A stretch of 64,000 bases of DNA from PHAA01 sp034927445 (GCA_034927445.1 JAYFPZ010000006.1:124001-188000), one strand, 5' to 3'; shown: positions 25,893 through 35,213, counted from the stretch's first letter. Program-made: numbers and translations. Notes: generated from the sequence alone by a model not told the origin.

Positions 25893-26209
25893 ATAAAACC
25901 CTTTTCTCATATAAAATCAAACGGCGATCAAATTAATTATGTATTACATTATAATACAGTTCTGCCTATGCAAATATTGCAGTTAAACGGGGATAGTACC
26001 AAAATAAATTTAAAAAGAAGGTTAGGGGTATCCCCAAGGGTTAGGTTTGAAATCGGTGTAAGAAAGGCAAAACGGCAGTTTGCATGGGATATTCTCAATG
26101 ATAAAGCCCTTATTTCACAATTATAGTTGATTCCAACCATTAACCTGGTTTAGATCGGGTTATTTCCAGGTTCACCAGTAGGGGCAAGATCGATATGGGG
26201 TGCCGCCGG
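25893..26209. other. Intergenic stretch without a supported gene
   Basis: About 317 bases, AT-rich. It holds short overlapping open frames on both strands (for example 25949-26140 on the minus strand), but none has a ribosome binding site or a recognisable product. A 7-bp inverted repeat (AACCTGG at 26142, CCAGGTT at 26166) has no T-run. The promoter of the leftward HAD gene should lie at its left end. Confidence 0.5.
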
Positions 26210-27085
26210 CTAATTTATTTTGAGTATGCCATCGCGATTGACACTGATAGAATCTGGTTTGATAGGATCGGCCAGGGTCTCATATTCTCTGTAACCGCCC
26301 TTTATCGTACCCTTCAATACCGATGCTGTTAATCCGGACTTGTCCAGCTTACCGATATATATATTATCGTATTTATCTGCCCCGATCAGAGAATACTTGC
26401 CGGTCTTGGGTGAGATAACCTTTATCTGGCCGTTATGGGTACGGGCATTTATTACTCCGGTCTTGCTATTGTCATAGAGCAGGGTGTCTACACTCTGCAG
26501 ACACGCAATTCTGAGACCGGGCAGAGCGCTCAAAACCCGGGTCAGGTTATTGTCGGCATCGGTCCGGTAAACTAGATTAGAGGACTTATTGCTGACAAGT
26601 ATATAGGTTACATTAACCTGGGGTGAAAAAACAACGTTGGTGATCTTGGCATCTTGGGTAAGTCCGCTGATTTTAGGCTCCACCGGCAGGCTGTTGGTGT
26701 CCAGGTTTACCGGTTTCAAGGTTACGGTGGCGCTCTTGGCTCCAACATTGCTAATCCCGATCAAGGCAATATGAGTATCAGGCACCCAGGTAAAATAGGT
26801 CACAGAATCATTGTCCTCCAAGGGAAGCTCTTCTATAACCTTGCTGTCAGCATCTAAAAAACTAACTTTGGAATCTTCTACATTTGCGTAATATAGGCGA
26901 TCCGAAGATATTTTATCAGATTCTGAGGCCAGTTTGCTGCCTTCGGTAATAACGCGCTGAGAAAAAGAAGCGGCCGGGATTAAAAGCACCTGATCCAGAT
27001 ACAGATATACACCTAACTGGAATATAACCGCAATTAAAAAAAGATTCTTATATTTTCTTTTAAATTTTTTTATGTTTCGCTTCAT
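26210..27085 (-). CDS. Membrane-anchored protein of unknown function
   Basis: 291 residues from the ATG at 27085, six bases after AAAGGGG; an ATG two codons earlier abuts that site. A very basic N-terminus (KRNIKKFKRKYKN) precedes one membrane segment (about 15-35), so the bulk is outside. The external part has repeated beta-strand units (ALIGISNVGAKSATVTLKPV; TYILVSNKSSNLVYRTD; NIYIGKL), suggesting a partial propeller. It is 11 bases after the phosphodiester glycosidase gene and surely co-transcribed with it; the two probably work on the same envelope polymer. Confidence 0.7.
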   Translation of the reverse strand: MKRNIKKFKRKYKNLFLIAVIFQLGVYLYLDQVLLIPAASFSQRVITEGSKLASESDKISSDRLYYANVEDSKVSFLDADSKVIEELPLEDNDSVTYFTWVPDTHIALIGISNVGAKSATVTLKPVNLDTNSLPVEPKISGLTQDAKITNVVFSPQVNVTYILVSNKSSNLVYRTDADNNLTRVLSALPGLRIACLQSVDTLLYDNSKTGVINARTHNGQIKVISPKTGKYSLIGADKYDNIYIGKLDKSGLTASVLKGTIKGGYREYETLADPIKPDSISVNRDGILKIN

Positions 27086-27096
27086 TGGCATCCCCT

Positions 27097-28044
27097 TTAA
27101 ATAACCAGGATTGCGGTCGGAATACAGCGTTCGCCCAAAAGATCACAAGGACTGTTTACAATTTTGCCCTGGAAATACATAGTGGTGCTGGATCCTCCGT
27201 CAAGATTGGCGGCGGTTACGGCGCCGTTTTCATAAAGAATATTCTGAACGTCAACCAGGGTAGCTCCCAGCATGGGAGGCTGACGTCCGTCAATAACCAG
27301 CAGCAGGATGTGGCCGTCCGCTTTTTGGCCAATGGCGGTACGGGGGGCAATGCCCCAGCCGCCGTCGCCACTGGTAATTTGCTTTTTACCGTTTAGTATC
27401 AGGGGCGGGTAGAATGAGACTCCTTCCATGATCTGCATGTCTTTCATTTGTTTAGTCGTATATTTGCCGACAAACAGCACTCCGTCCTGGTTGAATCCAA
27501 TCAAGGGTACCGGAGCGGTAAAATCAGTCTCATTTAACATGGTGCCGTTGTGAAACAGAACTCCGAAGGGACTGCTGCCGTTGCCGGTGCCGTTGGCATC
27601 GTTGAAACCCCCGCCGTTGACGGCGGCAATGGCGCCGTTGGCTTTGGCAATTTCACTGGTGGTTTGTCCGGATTCGCCCAGGTTTTTGGCTACCCCGATT
27701 TTTACTCGGGTAGGATCGCTGATCTCCATAAGGTAACCCTGAAAGCGGGGGCTGCTGATGTCGGTCAGTTTGATGTCGCTGCTGTGGCTGTTGGTAAATG
27801 AACTGATAATGTCACTGTGGGCGAAATTATCGCTGCCCTGGGCATCAGCCACCAGTTGGCTCCATTTCTCATCACTCATAATGTAGCGCAGCCAATAGGA
27901 ATGAGCAGATGTCCCGACCGCTCCGATCACCGTGTTGCGGACATTTTTGAAGGGACCGTAGAGAACGATAAACGGGGACGTAGATACGAAAAGCAAAGCG
28001 CTGATTATTGTAAAACGCATAATTACGGTTAGTAGCTTGTTCAA
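27097..28044 (-). CDS. Phosphodiester glycosidase family protein (NAGPA/DUF2233)
   Basis: 315 residues starting at a TTG (28044) 9 bases after GGAGG. An N-terminal membrane segment leads to a NAGPA-type domain: IAAVNGGGFND, SPFGVLFHNG, GWGIAPRTAIGQ and NLDGGSSTTMYF are the family's conserved stretches. Relatives cleave phosphodiester-linked sugars in exopolysaccharide or teichoic acid-like polymers. It acts outside the membrane. It is the first gene of a two-gene leftward operon. Confidence 0.9.
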   Translation of the reverse strand: MNKLLTVIMRFTIISALLFVSTSPFIVLYGPFKNVRNTVIGAVGTSAHSYWLRYIMSDEKWSQLVADAQGSDNFAHSDIISSFTNSHSSDIKLTDISSPRFQGYLMEISDPTRVKIGVAKNLGESGQTTSEIAKANGAIAAVNGGGFNDANGTGNGSSPFGVLFHNGTMLNETDFTAPVPLIGFNQDGVLFVGKYTTKQMKDMQIMEGVSFYPPLILNGKKQITSGDGGWGIAPRTAIGQKADGHILLLVIDGRQPPMLGATLVDVQNILYENGAVTAANLDGGSSTTMYFQGKIVNSPCDLLGERCIPTAILVI

Positions 28045-28176
28045 ATCATAATCCTCCTGCCGGAAAGTGCAATTAGGCTTGTCTACTCGACAAACAACTA
28101 CAGTTTATTTTAATATAAAACCGGAAGACAAATAAAGCCCCAAAAACCGCTATTAAATTGGAAGGACTTAGAAGTT

Positions 28177-28815
28177 ATGAAGAAAATGCGGCTAATATTC
28201 ATTGTATTGGTGGGAATGGTCTGTCTGCTGGGCTTGTCAGGCTGTATAAAAAAAGCCCAACCCGTTGTGGTTGAGGAAACCCCGCCGGCGGTCGAGGCGG
28301 TTCAGGCAGTGGACCCGGCCGTGGCGGCCGAATCGGATCAATATTATGAACAGGGTTTGCAATTGTATCAGCAATACAAATACCCGGAAGCGATAATCGC
28401 TTTTGACCAGGCCATCGGGATTAGTCCGGAGAATTATAAAGTTTATGCAGCCAAGGGGATTACTTTATGCTTTCAAGGGGATTATACCGGCGGCAAGGCG
28501 TTGATTGAAAAGACGCTGGCCCTGCAGCCTGATTTTTTGCCGGCTTTTTACGATATGGCGATGGTATGCAAGCTGCAGCGTGACTATGATAATGCTTTGC
28601 TGTGGTTCCAAAAAACCATAGAGGGGGATTCCCGCAATACCTGGAGTTATTATGGCATTGCCACCATATATGCGGATCAGGGGAAAACCAAGGAATCTTT
28701 ATCCTATCTGGGAGAAGCCATCGCTTTGGATCCGGGGGTCAAGGCGGTGGCCCGGCAGCAATCTCATTTCGCTAAAATGCGGAGCTTAACTGAATTCCAG
28801 GAACTGGTGCGTTGA
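28177..28815 (+). CDS. TPR-repeat lipoprotein
   Basis: 212 residues with a signal peptide and lipobox (LLGLSGC), then about four tetratricopeptide repeats (YYEQGLQLYQQYKYPEAIIA; VYAAKGITLCFQGDY; AFYDMAMVCKLQRDYDNAL; SYYGIATIYADQGKTKESL). It is lipid-anchored outside the membrane and likely a protein-interaction scaffold. It is transcribed alone, convergent with the polysaccharide deacetylase gene, whose end is eight bases away. There is no hairpin between the two. Confidence 0.9.
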   Translation: MKKMRLIFIVLVGMVCLLGLSGCIKKAQPVVVEETPPAVEAVQAVDPAVAAESDQYYEQGLQLYQQYKYPEAIIAFDQAIGISPENYKVYAAKGITLCFQGDYTGGKALIEKTLALQPDFLPAFYDMAMVCKLQRDYDNALLWFQKTIEGDSRNTWSYYGIATIYADQGKTKESLSYLGEAIALDPGVKAVARQQSHFAKMRSLTEFQELVR

Positions 28816-28823
28816 TTTTTCGG

Positions 28824-29672
28824 TTATTTGACAAGTACCGCGAATTGTTCCAGGGAATCACCTTTATAAATTCCCCAACGGGGCAATAACAGCAAATCGT
28901 CCTTGGAAGATGCCCGGCGCTGAACCATGGTAACTGCCGCCTTATATCCGGCGGTTTTGACCTGCTGCTCTATCTCGCGGTTGTATTGGCCGGTAGGGTA
29001 ACAGAACATGGTGGTCGTAAGGCCTAAACGGGTATCCATTGCCTGTTTGGCTCCGCTTATTTCCTCGGCCGATTGGGCTGGGGTCAATGTCGGCAAAAGG
29101 GGATGAGTTTTGGTATGCCCCCCGATTTCAATGTTGTTATCCGCCAGGACTTTAATCTGCTCCCAACTCATGTACCCGGGCTTTCCCACCAACTCACTTA
29201 TAATAAATATGGTGGCTTGCTGGTTGAATTCCTGCAGGATCGGCCAGGCGTTGGTATAAAAAGTATCGTAGCCGTCGTCAAAGGTTAGTACTACTTTGCG
29301 GGAAGTATCATAATGGCCGCTTAACAGCTCTACTGCCTGAGACAGGGTTATGGTCTGGTAGCCATTATCATTCAGGTATTTCATTTGTTCATAGAAGTCC
29401 GGGGTGGATACCCATAAACAATCCGGGCCGGTGGCGATCTCATGATACATCAGGATGGGAATGGAGATGGCTTGTCCAGGGGGGACCGGGGTCTTGATGA
29501 GTTCGGGCGGCTGCACCGCCACTATCTCCACACTGCCGCCGGGACTGGCGGTCTCCGGTATTAAATCGGCAGCCTGCTGCCGCTGGTAATTATGCAAGCC
29601 GCTGATCAGCTGGGGCGTAAACAAAATAATGATGAAGGCTATTAAAACAACCAGTTTATTTCTTGGGCTCAT
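28824..29672 (-). CDS. Polysaccharide deacetylase
   Basis: 282 residues, start ATG 29672. An N-terminal membrane segment or signal anchor precedes a NodB-type domain (about 80-280): MYHEIA, TFDDGYD (metal and catalytic Asp), GGHTKTHPLL (the two metal His) and FCYPTGQYN. Enzymes of this family remove N-acetyl groups from peptidoglycan or exopolysaccharide. It acts outside the membrane. All four motifs are intact. Confidence 0.92.
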   Translation of the reverse strand: MSPRNKLVVLIAFIIILFTPQLISGLHNYQRQQAADLIPETASPGGSVEIVAVQPPELIKTPVPPGQAISIPILMYHEIATGPDCLWVSTPDFYEQMKYLNDNGYQTITLSQAVELLSGHYDTSRKVVLTFDDGYDTFYTNAWPILQEFNQQATIFIISELVGKPGYMSWEQIKVLADNNIEIGGHTKTHPLLPTLTPAQSAEEISGAKQAMDTRLGLTTTMFCYPTGQYNREIEQQVKTAGYKAAVTMVQRRASSKDDLLLLPRWGIYKGDSLEQFAVLVK

Positions 29673-29695
29673 AAATAAATTCCTTTCTGCTTAAA

Positions 29696-29838
29696 GGATT
29701 CGGAATCAGCCCCGCTGGAGGCCGGTCTTCAGGTAGCGGCAGCCGGTGATTTATCTATACCTGCAAATTATGCTTGCATATGGTTGGCGCAAGCGGTTGC
29801 TCCGCCTTACCCTCTGCGCGCTGGCTGAATCCGAATCC
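29696..29838. repeat. MITE-like repeat, copy 1
   Basis: A 143-bp element whose ends are 16-bp terminal inverted repeats: GGATTCGGAATCAGCC at the left and GGCTGAATCCGAATCC at the right (15 of 16 match). The inside is nearly identical to copy 2 (31786-31927), including a CAGGTA...TACCTG stem. No coding capacity. It lies between two genes on the minus strand. Confidence 0.8.
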
Positions 29839-29856
29839 AACCCTTAAATTTGCTCT

Positions 29857-31023
29857 CTACTCAACCGGGCTGGTTGGGGTCGGGGATGATCCTTCCCGCA
29901 GGTTGTAAATGCCCAATACCAGCATACCCATCGCTGTACTTATGATGATTACGTTTAGGAAGAAGGACAAGATAGGTATCTTGGTTATTAAAATCAAGAC
30001 TAGAAATGTGACCAGGAATACGGCCAAAAAAGGACCGCCTTTTTCCCAATTATAATGTGCGGCCAGATAACGGCTAATCGCATCGGCAGTTAATATTTTG
30101 GACAGGCCAAGTATTATAATGAAGGCAGCAATAAGGATTAAGGCCAAAGGGATGCCAATGACAGTCAGCATCAGCACCAGAGCGGCCAGAGGTAAAAGTA
30201 AAACTGCCAGGAACCCCCAACCTAGGGTAGGCCAGGGGCGGTCAATTGTGTTTTGGGCCAGACGCGGAAAAAGGCGGGGAAAGAATAGTCTGAATACTCC
30301 CCATATTATAGTTCCGGCTGCCAATGACCATAATACTCCCAGCCAGGGGATACCCTGCCGGGGGTGATTGGGGGCAGGCTTAACCGGAGGATTTAAGCGG
30401 GCCATTGAGCCGACCTTGGCCCGAGCGTCGATCTGGGCCTCATTGGCTGAGTTGTAGGTAACCATGCCATTAACGGCTGCGGCAGGTCCCAGAGTTAATT
30501 TGTCTACGTCCCAGATACGAACGTCATTGCCAATTGGGCCGTTCAAATTTATTTGCTTGGCTCCGCCCATGGCCTGGCCCGAGATACTCCCCGAGGCATC
30601 TACGGCGTTGCCGAACAATAAAGCATCGCGTTTGATTATGGATGCTTCCCGCAGATTTATGTTATTACCGGCTCCAGTCACGCTTCCCTCAATCTGCCCG
30701 TAAATATCGATGGAGTTGGCAGCGGCCCTGACATCGCCTTTAATGTTGCCATTGATTCGGATTGTATTGGCGCCTGCTATTATATCTCCGTTTATATTGC
30801 CGTCAATGATAATTGACTGTCCGGCAGCGAAAATATCTCCATCGACATCGGCTTTAACGGTTACATTGTTGCCGGATACAAATAGAGGCCCTTTTATTGT
30901 GCCGCTGGGTACACTGACCATATCACCGGTGCGGATTTCAACGGCACCGGCTGCAGGAGCGGTAAATATTACCAGGAACAGAGTGAACAACCCGGCCAGC
31001 CATCTTAGGGTTTTATGGTACAT
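29857..31023 (-). CDS. Polymer-forming (bactofilin-like) membrane protein
   Basis: 388 residues from ATG 31023 after GGAGG. It has a signal peptide (1-26), then about 170 residues of short beta-helix turns (GDIFAAGQSIIIDGNINGDI; IRINGNIKGDVRAA; IDIYGQIEGSV), the polymer-forming repeat seen in bactofilins, followed by four to five membrane segments (about 230-375) and a short Pro/Thr tail. Here the repeats carry a signal peptide and so face outward, unlike classical cytoplasmic bactofilins. This exported-repeat plus membrane-domain form is common in Firmicutes; its job is not known. Confidence 0.85.
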   Translation of the reverse strand: MYHKTLRWLAGLFTLFLVIFTAPAAGAVEIRTGDMVSVPSGTIKGPLFVSGNNVTVKADVDGDIFAAGQSIIIDGNINGDIIAGANTIRINGNIKGDVRAAANSIDIYGQIEGSVTGAGNNINLREASIIKRDALLFGNAVDASGSISGQAMGGAKQINLNGPIGNDVRIWDVDKLTLGPAAAVNGMVTYNSANEAQIDARAKVGSMARLNPPVKPAPNHPRQGIPWLGVLWSLAAGTIIWGVFRLFFPRLFPRLAQNTIDRPWPTLGWGFLAVLLLPLAALVLMLTVIGIPLALILIAAFIIILGLSKILTADAISRYLAAHYNWEKGGPFLAVFLVTFLVLILITKIPILSFFLNVIIISTAMGMLVLGIYNLREGSSPTPTSPVE

Positions 31024-31286
31024 CGTAATCCTCCTTTGGTTTGACTTATTTTGGTACTAGAAGACCAAAGTGCAAAGGGTTATAACCATAAATTGAACCA
31101 GCATACGATCATAATACCATTATATACCTTGCCGGCAAAAATTATTTAAAGCAATCATAAAATTTGAGTTAAAATAGGGTTATATCTCAGTATTTTGTAA
31201 TAACCCCAAATACTATGTTTAGAATAATAGTTGAAATAGTTGTTATATCGTGTGCTGTTTAAATAATAGAAAAGGAGAAATATCAC

Positions 31287-31763
31287 ATGCAACCAGCAAG
31301 GAATAAGAATGAAGAGGTAGTTAAGGAATATAGGACCGATGACCTGATTGTCTACTGGTATCCCCGGCAGTGTTCTCATGCCGGCAAGTGCTGGCAGACT
31401 TTGCCGCAGGTTTTTAAACCTCAGGAGAGACCCTGGGTAACCATGTCCGCTGCCGCGCCTGAGGAAATAATCAAGACTATAGACCTGTGTCCGACTGATG
31501 CTCTAAAGTACGAAATACCGCCGGGTTCTAAGGTTGATCCCGCTTTGGCTCATGGACCGGGAGCGAAGGATGCTGCCGTAAAGCCCACTGAATTTATAAA
31601 TATCAAAATGGTAAAAAATGGCCCTCTCGTAGTTAAAGGGTCTGCTCAGATATACGATCCTGAAGGCAATTTAATCAGGGAATCTGATCATATTGTGCTG
31701 TGCGCCTGCGGCATGACCTCTAATAAGCCTTTTTGTGACGGCTCCCATCTCCGCCGGAACTAA
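31287..31763 (+). CDS. Iron-sulfur protein: Fer4_19 domain fused to CDGSH domain
   Basis: 158 residues, start ATG 31287 after AAAAGGAG. Residues 8-72 match the divergent 4Fe-4S single-cluster family (VYWYPRQCSHAGKC, then TIDLCPTDALKYE). Residues about 108-158 are a CDGSH-type domain: CACGMTSNKPFCDGSH, which binds a 2Fe-2S cluster with three Cys and one His. Both cluster sites are complete. The combination is known in bacteria and suggests electron transfer or cluster transfer; the partner is unknown. Confidence 0.92.
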   Translation: MQPARNKNEEVVKEYRTDDLIVYWYPRQCSHAGKCWQTLPQVFKPQERPWVTMSAAAPEEIIKTIDLCPTDALKYEIPPGSKVDPALAHGPGAKDAAVKPTEFINIKMVKNGPLVVKGSAQIYDPEGNLIRESDHIVLCACGMTSNKPFCDGSHLRRN

Positions 31764-31785
31764 TGAGCATTATCGGGTTGATGTA

Positions 31786-31927
31786 GGCTTCGGATTCAAC
31801 CCCGCTAGAGGCCGGTCATCAGGTAGCGGCAGCCGGTGATTTATCTATACCTGCGAATTACGCTACATATGGTTGGTGCAAGCGGTTGCTCCGCCTTACC
31901 CTCTGCGCGCTGGCTGAATCCGAATCC
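31786..31927. repeat. MITE-like repeat, copy 2
   Basis: A 142-bp copy of the element at 29696-29838, in the same orientation, ending in the same GGCTGAATCCGAATCC; its left end differs at two positions. It is flanked on both sides by TATCGGGTT (31771 and 31928), which may be a duplicated target or part of a larger repeat unit. Confidence 0.8.
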
Positions 31928-31928
31928 T

Positions 31929-31970
31929 TATCGGGTTATGGAGGCTCGGAATCAGTCCCGCCGGAGGCCG
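31929..31970. repeat. Third, partial copy of the MITE-like repeat
   Basis: The 42 bases beginning ATCGGGTTATGGAGGCT repeat the left flank and left end of copy 2 (ATCGGGTTGATGTAGGCT at 31772), then CGGAATCAGTCCCGCCGGAG, and stop. It abuts the 3' end of the peptidase T gene. Confidence 0.65.
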
Positions 31971-31972
31971 AA

Positions 31973-33205
31973 TCAGAAATTTTTCATGGCAATCAGCTCT
32001 ATTATTCTTGCAATAACCCCCGCGGCTGCCTCCATACTCTCGAGGCAAACAAATTCGTACCGGCTGTGGAAATTGTGGCCGCCGGTAAAAATATTGGGGC
32101 AGGGCAGTCCCATAAATGAAAGGCGCGCCCCGTCGGTTCCCCCTCTTACCGGCTTGATAACCGGTTTGACTCCCATATCAAGCATGGCCTGTTGGGCCAG
32201 ATCCACTATATGAAAAACCGGTTCGATTTTCTCCCGCATGTTATAGTATTGATCCTTGATAGTGAGCTTAAAAACTGATTCTCCGTATTTTTGATTAAGA
32301 AAATCGATACAGTTTTGCATAAAATCTTTTTTTAAATTAAATTTGCCTTTATCATGATCTCTTATAATGTAGCTCATACGAGCCTTTTCAACTGTTCCCT
32401 CGAGTTTGGTAAGATGATAAAAGCCCTGGTATTCACGGGTGAATTCAGGGCGTTCCTGAGCCGGCAGCATAGCATTAAATTCCATCGCCAGCAGCATTGC
32501 GTTCTTCATGCGCAGATAAGCCGTACCGGGATGAACGTTGATACCCTGAATATCGATTTGGGCCATTGCCGCGTTAAAGGTTTCGTATTCGAGTTCCCCT
32601 AAAGGTCCGCCGTCAATGGTATAAGCGAAATCCGCCCCGAAACGGGCCACATCGAAATAATCGGCTCCTTGGCCGATTTCTTCATCCGGAGTGAAAGCTA
32701 CCATTATTTTGCCATGTTCAAAATCAGGCTTATTGGCTATTCGGGCCAGGACGGTCATGATTATGGCGATGCCGGCCTTGTCATCAGCCCCCAGCAAGGT
32801 GGTTCCATCACTGGTAATAATAGTCCGGCCGATATAATTATTCAGTTCAGGATAATTTTGTGGGCATAAAAGTAATGATTTGCTCTGGTTAAGTACCAGA
32901 GCGCCGCCGTCATAGTTGTAAAAAACTTGAGGTTTGACATCTTGGCCGGATACCTCCGGACTTGTGTCCAGGTGAGCCAGAAATCCTGCTGCAGGCAGGG
33001 CTTTACTGGTATTGGCGGGCAGTTCCGCCATAAGATAACCGTGCTGGCTGGTGGTGATATTGGTAATACCCAAATCCTGAAGTTCTTGAGCCAGGATACC
33101 CGCTAAAGCAATCTGGCCCGGAGTACTGGGATGATTGCCCGAAACATCGTCGGAAGCGGTATCGATCTTAACATAACGTAAAAACCTGTCCAGTAATTTA
33201 TCCAT
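31973..33205 (-). CDS. pepT: Peptidase T (tripeptide aminopeptidase)
   Basis: 410 residues from ATG 33205. This M20 zinc peptidase releases the N-terminal residue from tripeptides in the cytoplasm. Signatures: FLAHLDTSPEVSG (metal His and catalytic Asp), LLGADDKAGIA (bridging Asp), FTPDEEIGQGAD (catalytic Glu and metal Glu), FAYTIDGGPLGELEYETFNA (the PepT-specific stretch) and the final metal His in TGGHNFHSRYE. The length is standard. A partial MITE repeat touches its 3' end. Confidence 0.97.
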   Translation of the reverse strand: MDKLLDRFLRYVKIDTASDDVSGNHPSTPGQIALAGILAQELQDLGITNITTSQHGYLMAELPANTSKALPAAGFLAHLDTSPEVSGQDVKPQVFYNYDGGALVLNQSKSLLLCPQNYPELNNYIGRTIITSDGTTLLGADDKAGIAIIMTVLARIANKPDFEHGKIMVAFTPDEEIGQGADYFDVARFGADFAYTIDGGPLGELEYETFNAAMAQIDIQGINVHPGTAYLRMKNAMLLAMEFNAMLPAQERPEFTREYQGFYHLTKLEGTVEKARMSYIIRDHDKGKFNLKKDFMQNCIDFLNQKYGESVFKLTIKDQYYNMREKIEPVFHIVDLAQQAMLDMGVKPVIKPVRGGTDGARLSFMGLPCPNIFTGGHNFHSRYEFVCLESMEAAAGVIARIIELIAMKNF

Positions 33206-33305
33206 CTTAACCTCTCATTCACAAATAAAGTGGGTTAAATAACTATCATAATTTTATCCCGCTTTGCAAATATTATAAATGAAATTTACCTTGGAGGTGC
33301 AGTCG

Positions 33306-33788
33306 ATGGACAAAAGGATCATTGGATATTTCGAAGATAATGGACAGGCGGAACAAGCATTAAGGGAGTTGAAGCAAAAAGGGTTCAATGAGATTTCAAT
33401 TTTAGGCAATGAGAAAGGGGGGCAATCTGGCGGCGGAGGCAGGAACAACAGCACATCCTTTGCCGGCAATCTAACCAACGGAACCATGACCGGAGGAGCA
33501 CTGGGAGGACTGGCAGGGCTTGCCCTGGGGGCTGGAGCGCTTTTTATTCCGGGAATTGGCCCGATCCTCGCGCTAGGGCCTATCGCCGCCGGTTTGGGCG
33601 GTGCCTTGACCGGGGGTATTGCGGGTGCTTTGGTTGATTATGGTATTCCTCAGGATCGCAGTGATTTTTACGAGGCCAAAATAAAAGAAGGAAATACCAT
33701 AATGGTTTTAAAAGCCGATGAGGGTAAAACTGATGAAGTCGCCAAAATAATGAGAGACCACGGCGCCAAAGACGTACGGGTACATTAA
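33306..33788 (+). CDS. General stress protein 17M-like (YflT) domain protein
   Basis: 160 residues from ATG 33306, seven bases after GGAGGT; an in-frame ATG at 33279 has no such site. The start (RIIGYFEDNGQAEQALREL, then GFNEISILG) is the 17M-like ferredoxin-like fold. The middle is a Gly/Ala-rich hydrophobic hairpin (GLALGAGALFIPGIGPILAL), and a second small alpha/beta part ends the protein (NTIMVLKADEGKTDEVAKIM). Proteins of this kind are often induced by general stress. Followed by a perfect long hairpin. Confidence 0.8.
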   Translation: MDKRIIGYFEDNGQAEQALRELKQKGFNEISILGNEKGGQSGGGGRNNSTSFAGNLTNGTMTGGALGGLAGLALGAGALFIPGIGPILALGPIAAGLGGALTGGIAGALVDYGIPQDRSDFYEAKIKEGNTIMVLKADEGKTDEVAKIMRDHGAKDVRVH

Positions 33789-33814
33789 AGTTTCATTCCG
33801 TTATAGGAGCAAAA

Positions 33815-33847
33815 GAGAGGCCTATGCGTCAAACGCATAGGCCTCTC
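33815..33847. terminator. Perfect 15-bp hairpin after the stress gene
   Basis: GAGAGGCCTATGCGT and ACGCATAGGCCTCTC form a perfect 15-bp stem with a CAA loop. It is 27 bases after the stop at 33788. There is no T-run on either side, so it may be a processing signal, an RNA stabiliser or a Rho-type barrier rather than a normal terminator. Confidence 0.6.
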
Positions 33848-33968
33848 CGGTATTGGGCGATTCATGGCTGGGGATATAAAAGTGCAATCACTGCCTTTAA
33901 TCAGTATACTGTTAATAGGTTAAAGGATTGGATGAATCGTTGCAAAGGAAATGTTAAGGATGAAACGG

Positions 33969-35213
33969 ATGAAAACGATAGCCACCCTGATGTTTGGACT
34001 TGCCCTGGCCGGCTCGGTTATGGCCTGGCCTTTTAGGGATGGTTTTATGGGAGGGCTGTTATTTGCCGCCTGTGAGGCGGCGCTGGTGGGGGCTCTGGCG
34101 GACTGGTTCGCGGTGGTTGCTCTTTTCCGGCATCCCCTGGGGTTAAAATTCATACCCCACACAGCTATTATTCCCAATAACCGCAGCCGCATAATTGAAG
34201 GCATAGTCTCCATAGTTGAAAAAGACTGGCTGAGTCTTGATTTTATTCGTTCCAAGCTCCTGGCTTATCCGGTAATTGACGGAATAGCGTCAGCCCTGGA
34301 GACCGACCAGGGTCGGCAGGGACTGGAGAGATTGGCGCAATCGATAATTATCCATATGATTAAAAACCTCAAGCCTGAGGATGCCGCCCGCTTCAGCCAC
34401 CTAATGCTGGCTGAAAATATAGACCGGATCAAGATCTCTCCCCAGTTGGTGGAAAGGCTGGAGTCATCTCTCAAGAGCCTATACGGCGAAGATGTAATCC
34501 GCATGATGCTGGATTGGGCTATTATTTCCACCCGGGGGGAGGAATTTGAACGAGCGATCTATAGAACCCTGAAACGGGCAGCGGCTGATTATTCGAACCA
34601 GGGCAATTTTATACGTAGAATTGGCAAGGGTTTGGGGGAGAGTCTTGATATTTTTAACTATGAAGAAGCCGCGGCGGTTTTGACCGGCAGGATCAATCAC
34701 TTTCTGATGGAAATGAAGGATCCCGATAATCATTACCATATCAAAATCAAAACGGAATTGGAGCATCTCCAAATAGCTGACCCGGATTCAGTTTCAGATT
34801 CTTTAAGCGATATGCTTAAGAAAATAATTGGTACCGAAGCTGGTCTTTCCGCCACCACGGAATTGTTTGCCGCCATTAAAACCCAGATATTGAACGACAG
34901 CGGTAAGGATATTCCGATTGTGCATTATTTTACCACCCTGACCCTGCAGCAGATCAATTTAATCAGACAGGATGAAGCCCGCAAGGCTGCCCTGGAAGAG
35001 TGGATAAAGCATGAAATAATGGGGCTTTTGGAACGCTATCATGCCCTAATCGGTCTGATAGTCCGGGAAAAACTGGATAGCCTGAATGACGCGGGGTTGG
35101 TCCGTTCCCTGGAGGACAAGGTGGGAGACGATCTGCAATGGATCAGGATAAACGGCACGGTAATAGGTGCTATGGTTGGGATAGCTCAGTATCTGCTGCT
35201 GCACTTGTTATAA
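33969..35213 (+). CDS. DUF445 family membrane protein
   Basis: About 414 residues. The start is uncertain among in-frame ATGs at 33951, 33960 and 33969; the last has AAGGA at the best spacing. It has two N-terminal membrane segments around GALADWFAVVALFRHPLG, the conserved core of DUF445, followed by PHTAIIPNNRSRI and a long helical region, and a C-terminal hydrophobic segment (GAMVGIAQYLLLHLL). DUF445 proteins are inner-membrane proteins of unknown function, related to Bacillus YheB/YtzB-type genes. Length and layout are typical. Confidence 0.88.
   Translation: MKTIATLMFGLALAGSVMAWPFRDGFMGGLLFAACEAALVGALADWFAVVALFRHPLGLKFIPHTAIIPNNRSRIIEGIVSIVEKDWLSLDFIRSKLLAYPVIDGIASALETDQGRQGLERLAQSIIIHMIKNLKPEDAARFSHLMLAENIDRIKISPQLVERLESSLKSLYGEDVIRMMLDWAIISTRGEEFERAIYRTLKRAAADYSNQGNFIRRIGKGLGESLDIFNYEEAAAVLTGRINHFLMEMKDPDNHYHIKIKTELEHLQIADPDSVSDSLSDMLKKIIGTEAGLSATTELFAAIKTQILNDSGKDIPIVHYFTTLTLQQINLIRQDEARKAALEEWIKHEIMGLLERYHALIGLIVREKLDSLNDAGLVRSLEDKVGDDLQWIRINGTVIGAMVGIAQYLLLHLL

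Noticed and set aside
25884..26126. Plus-strand open frame of 80 codons in the spacer before the HAD gene.
   Set aside because: No ribosome binding site and no recognisable product; it overlaps the start of the HAD gene.
31836..32213. Plus-strand open frame of 125 codons.
   Set aside because: It runs through the MITE-like repeat and antisense to peptidase T.
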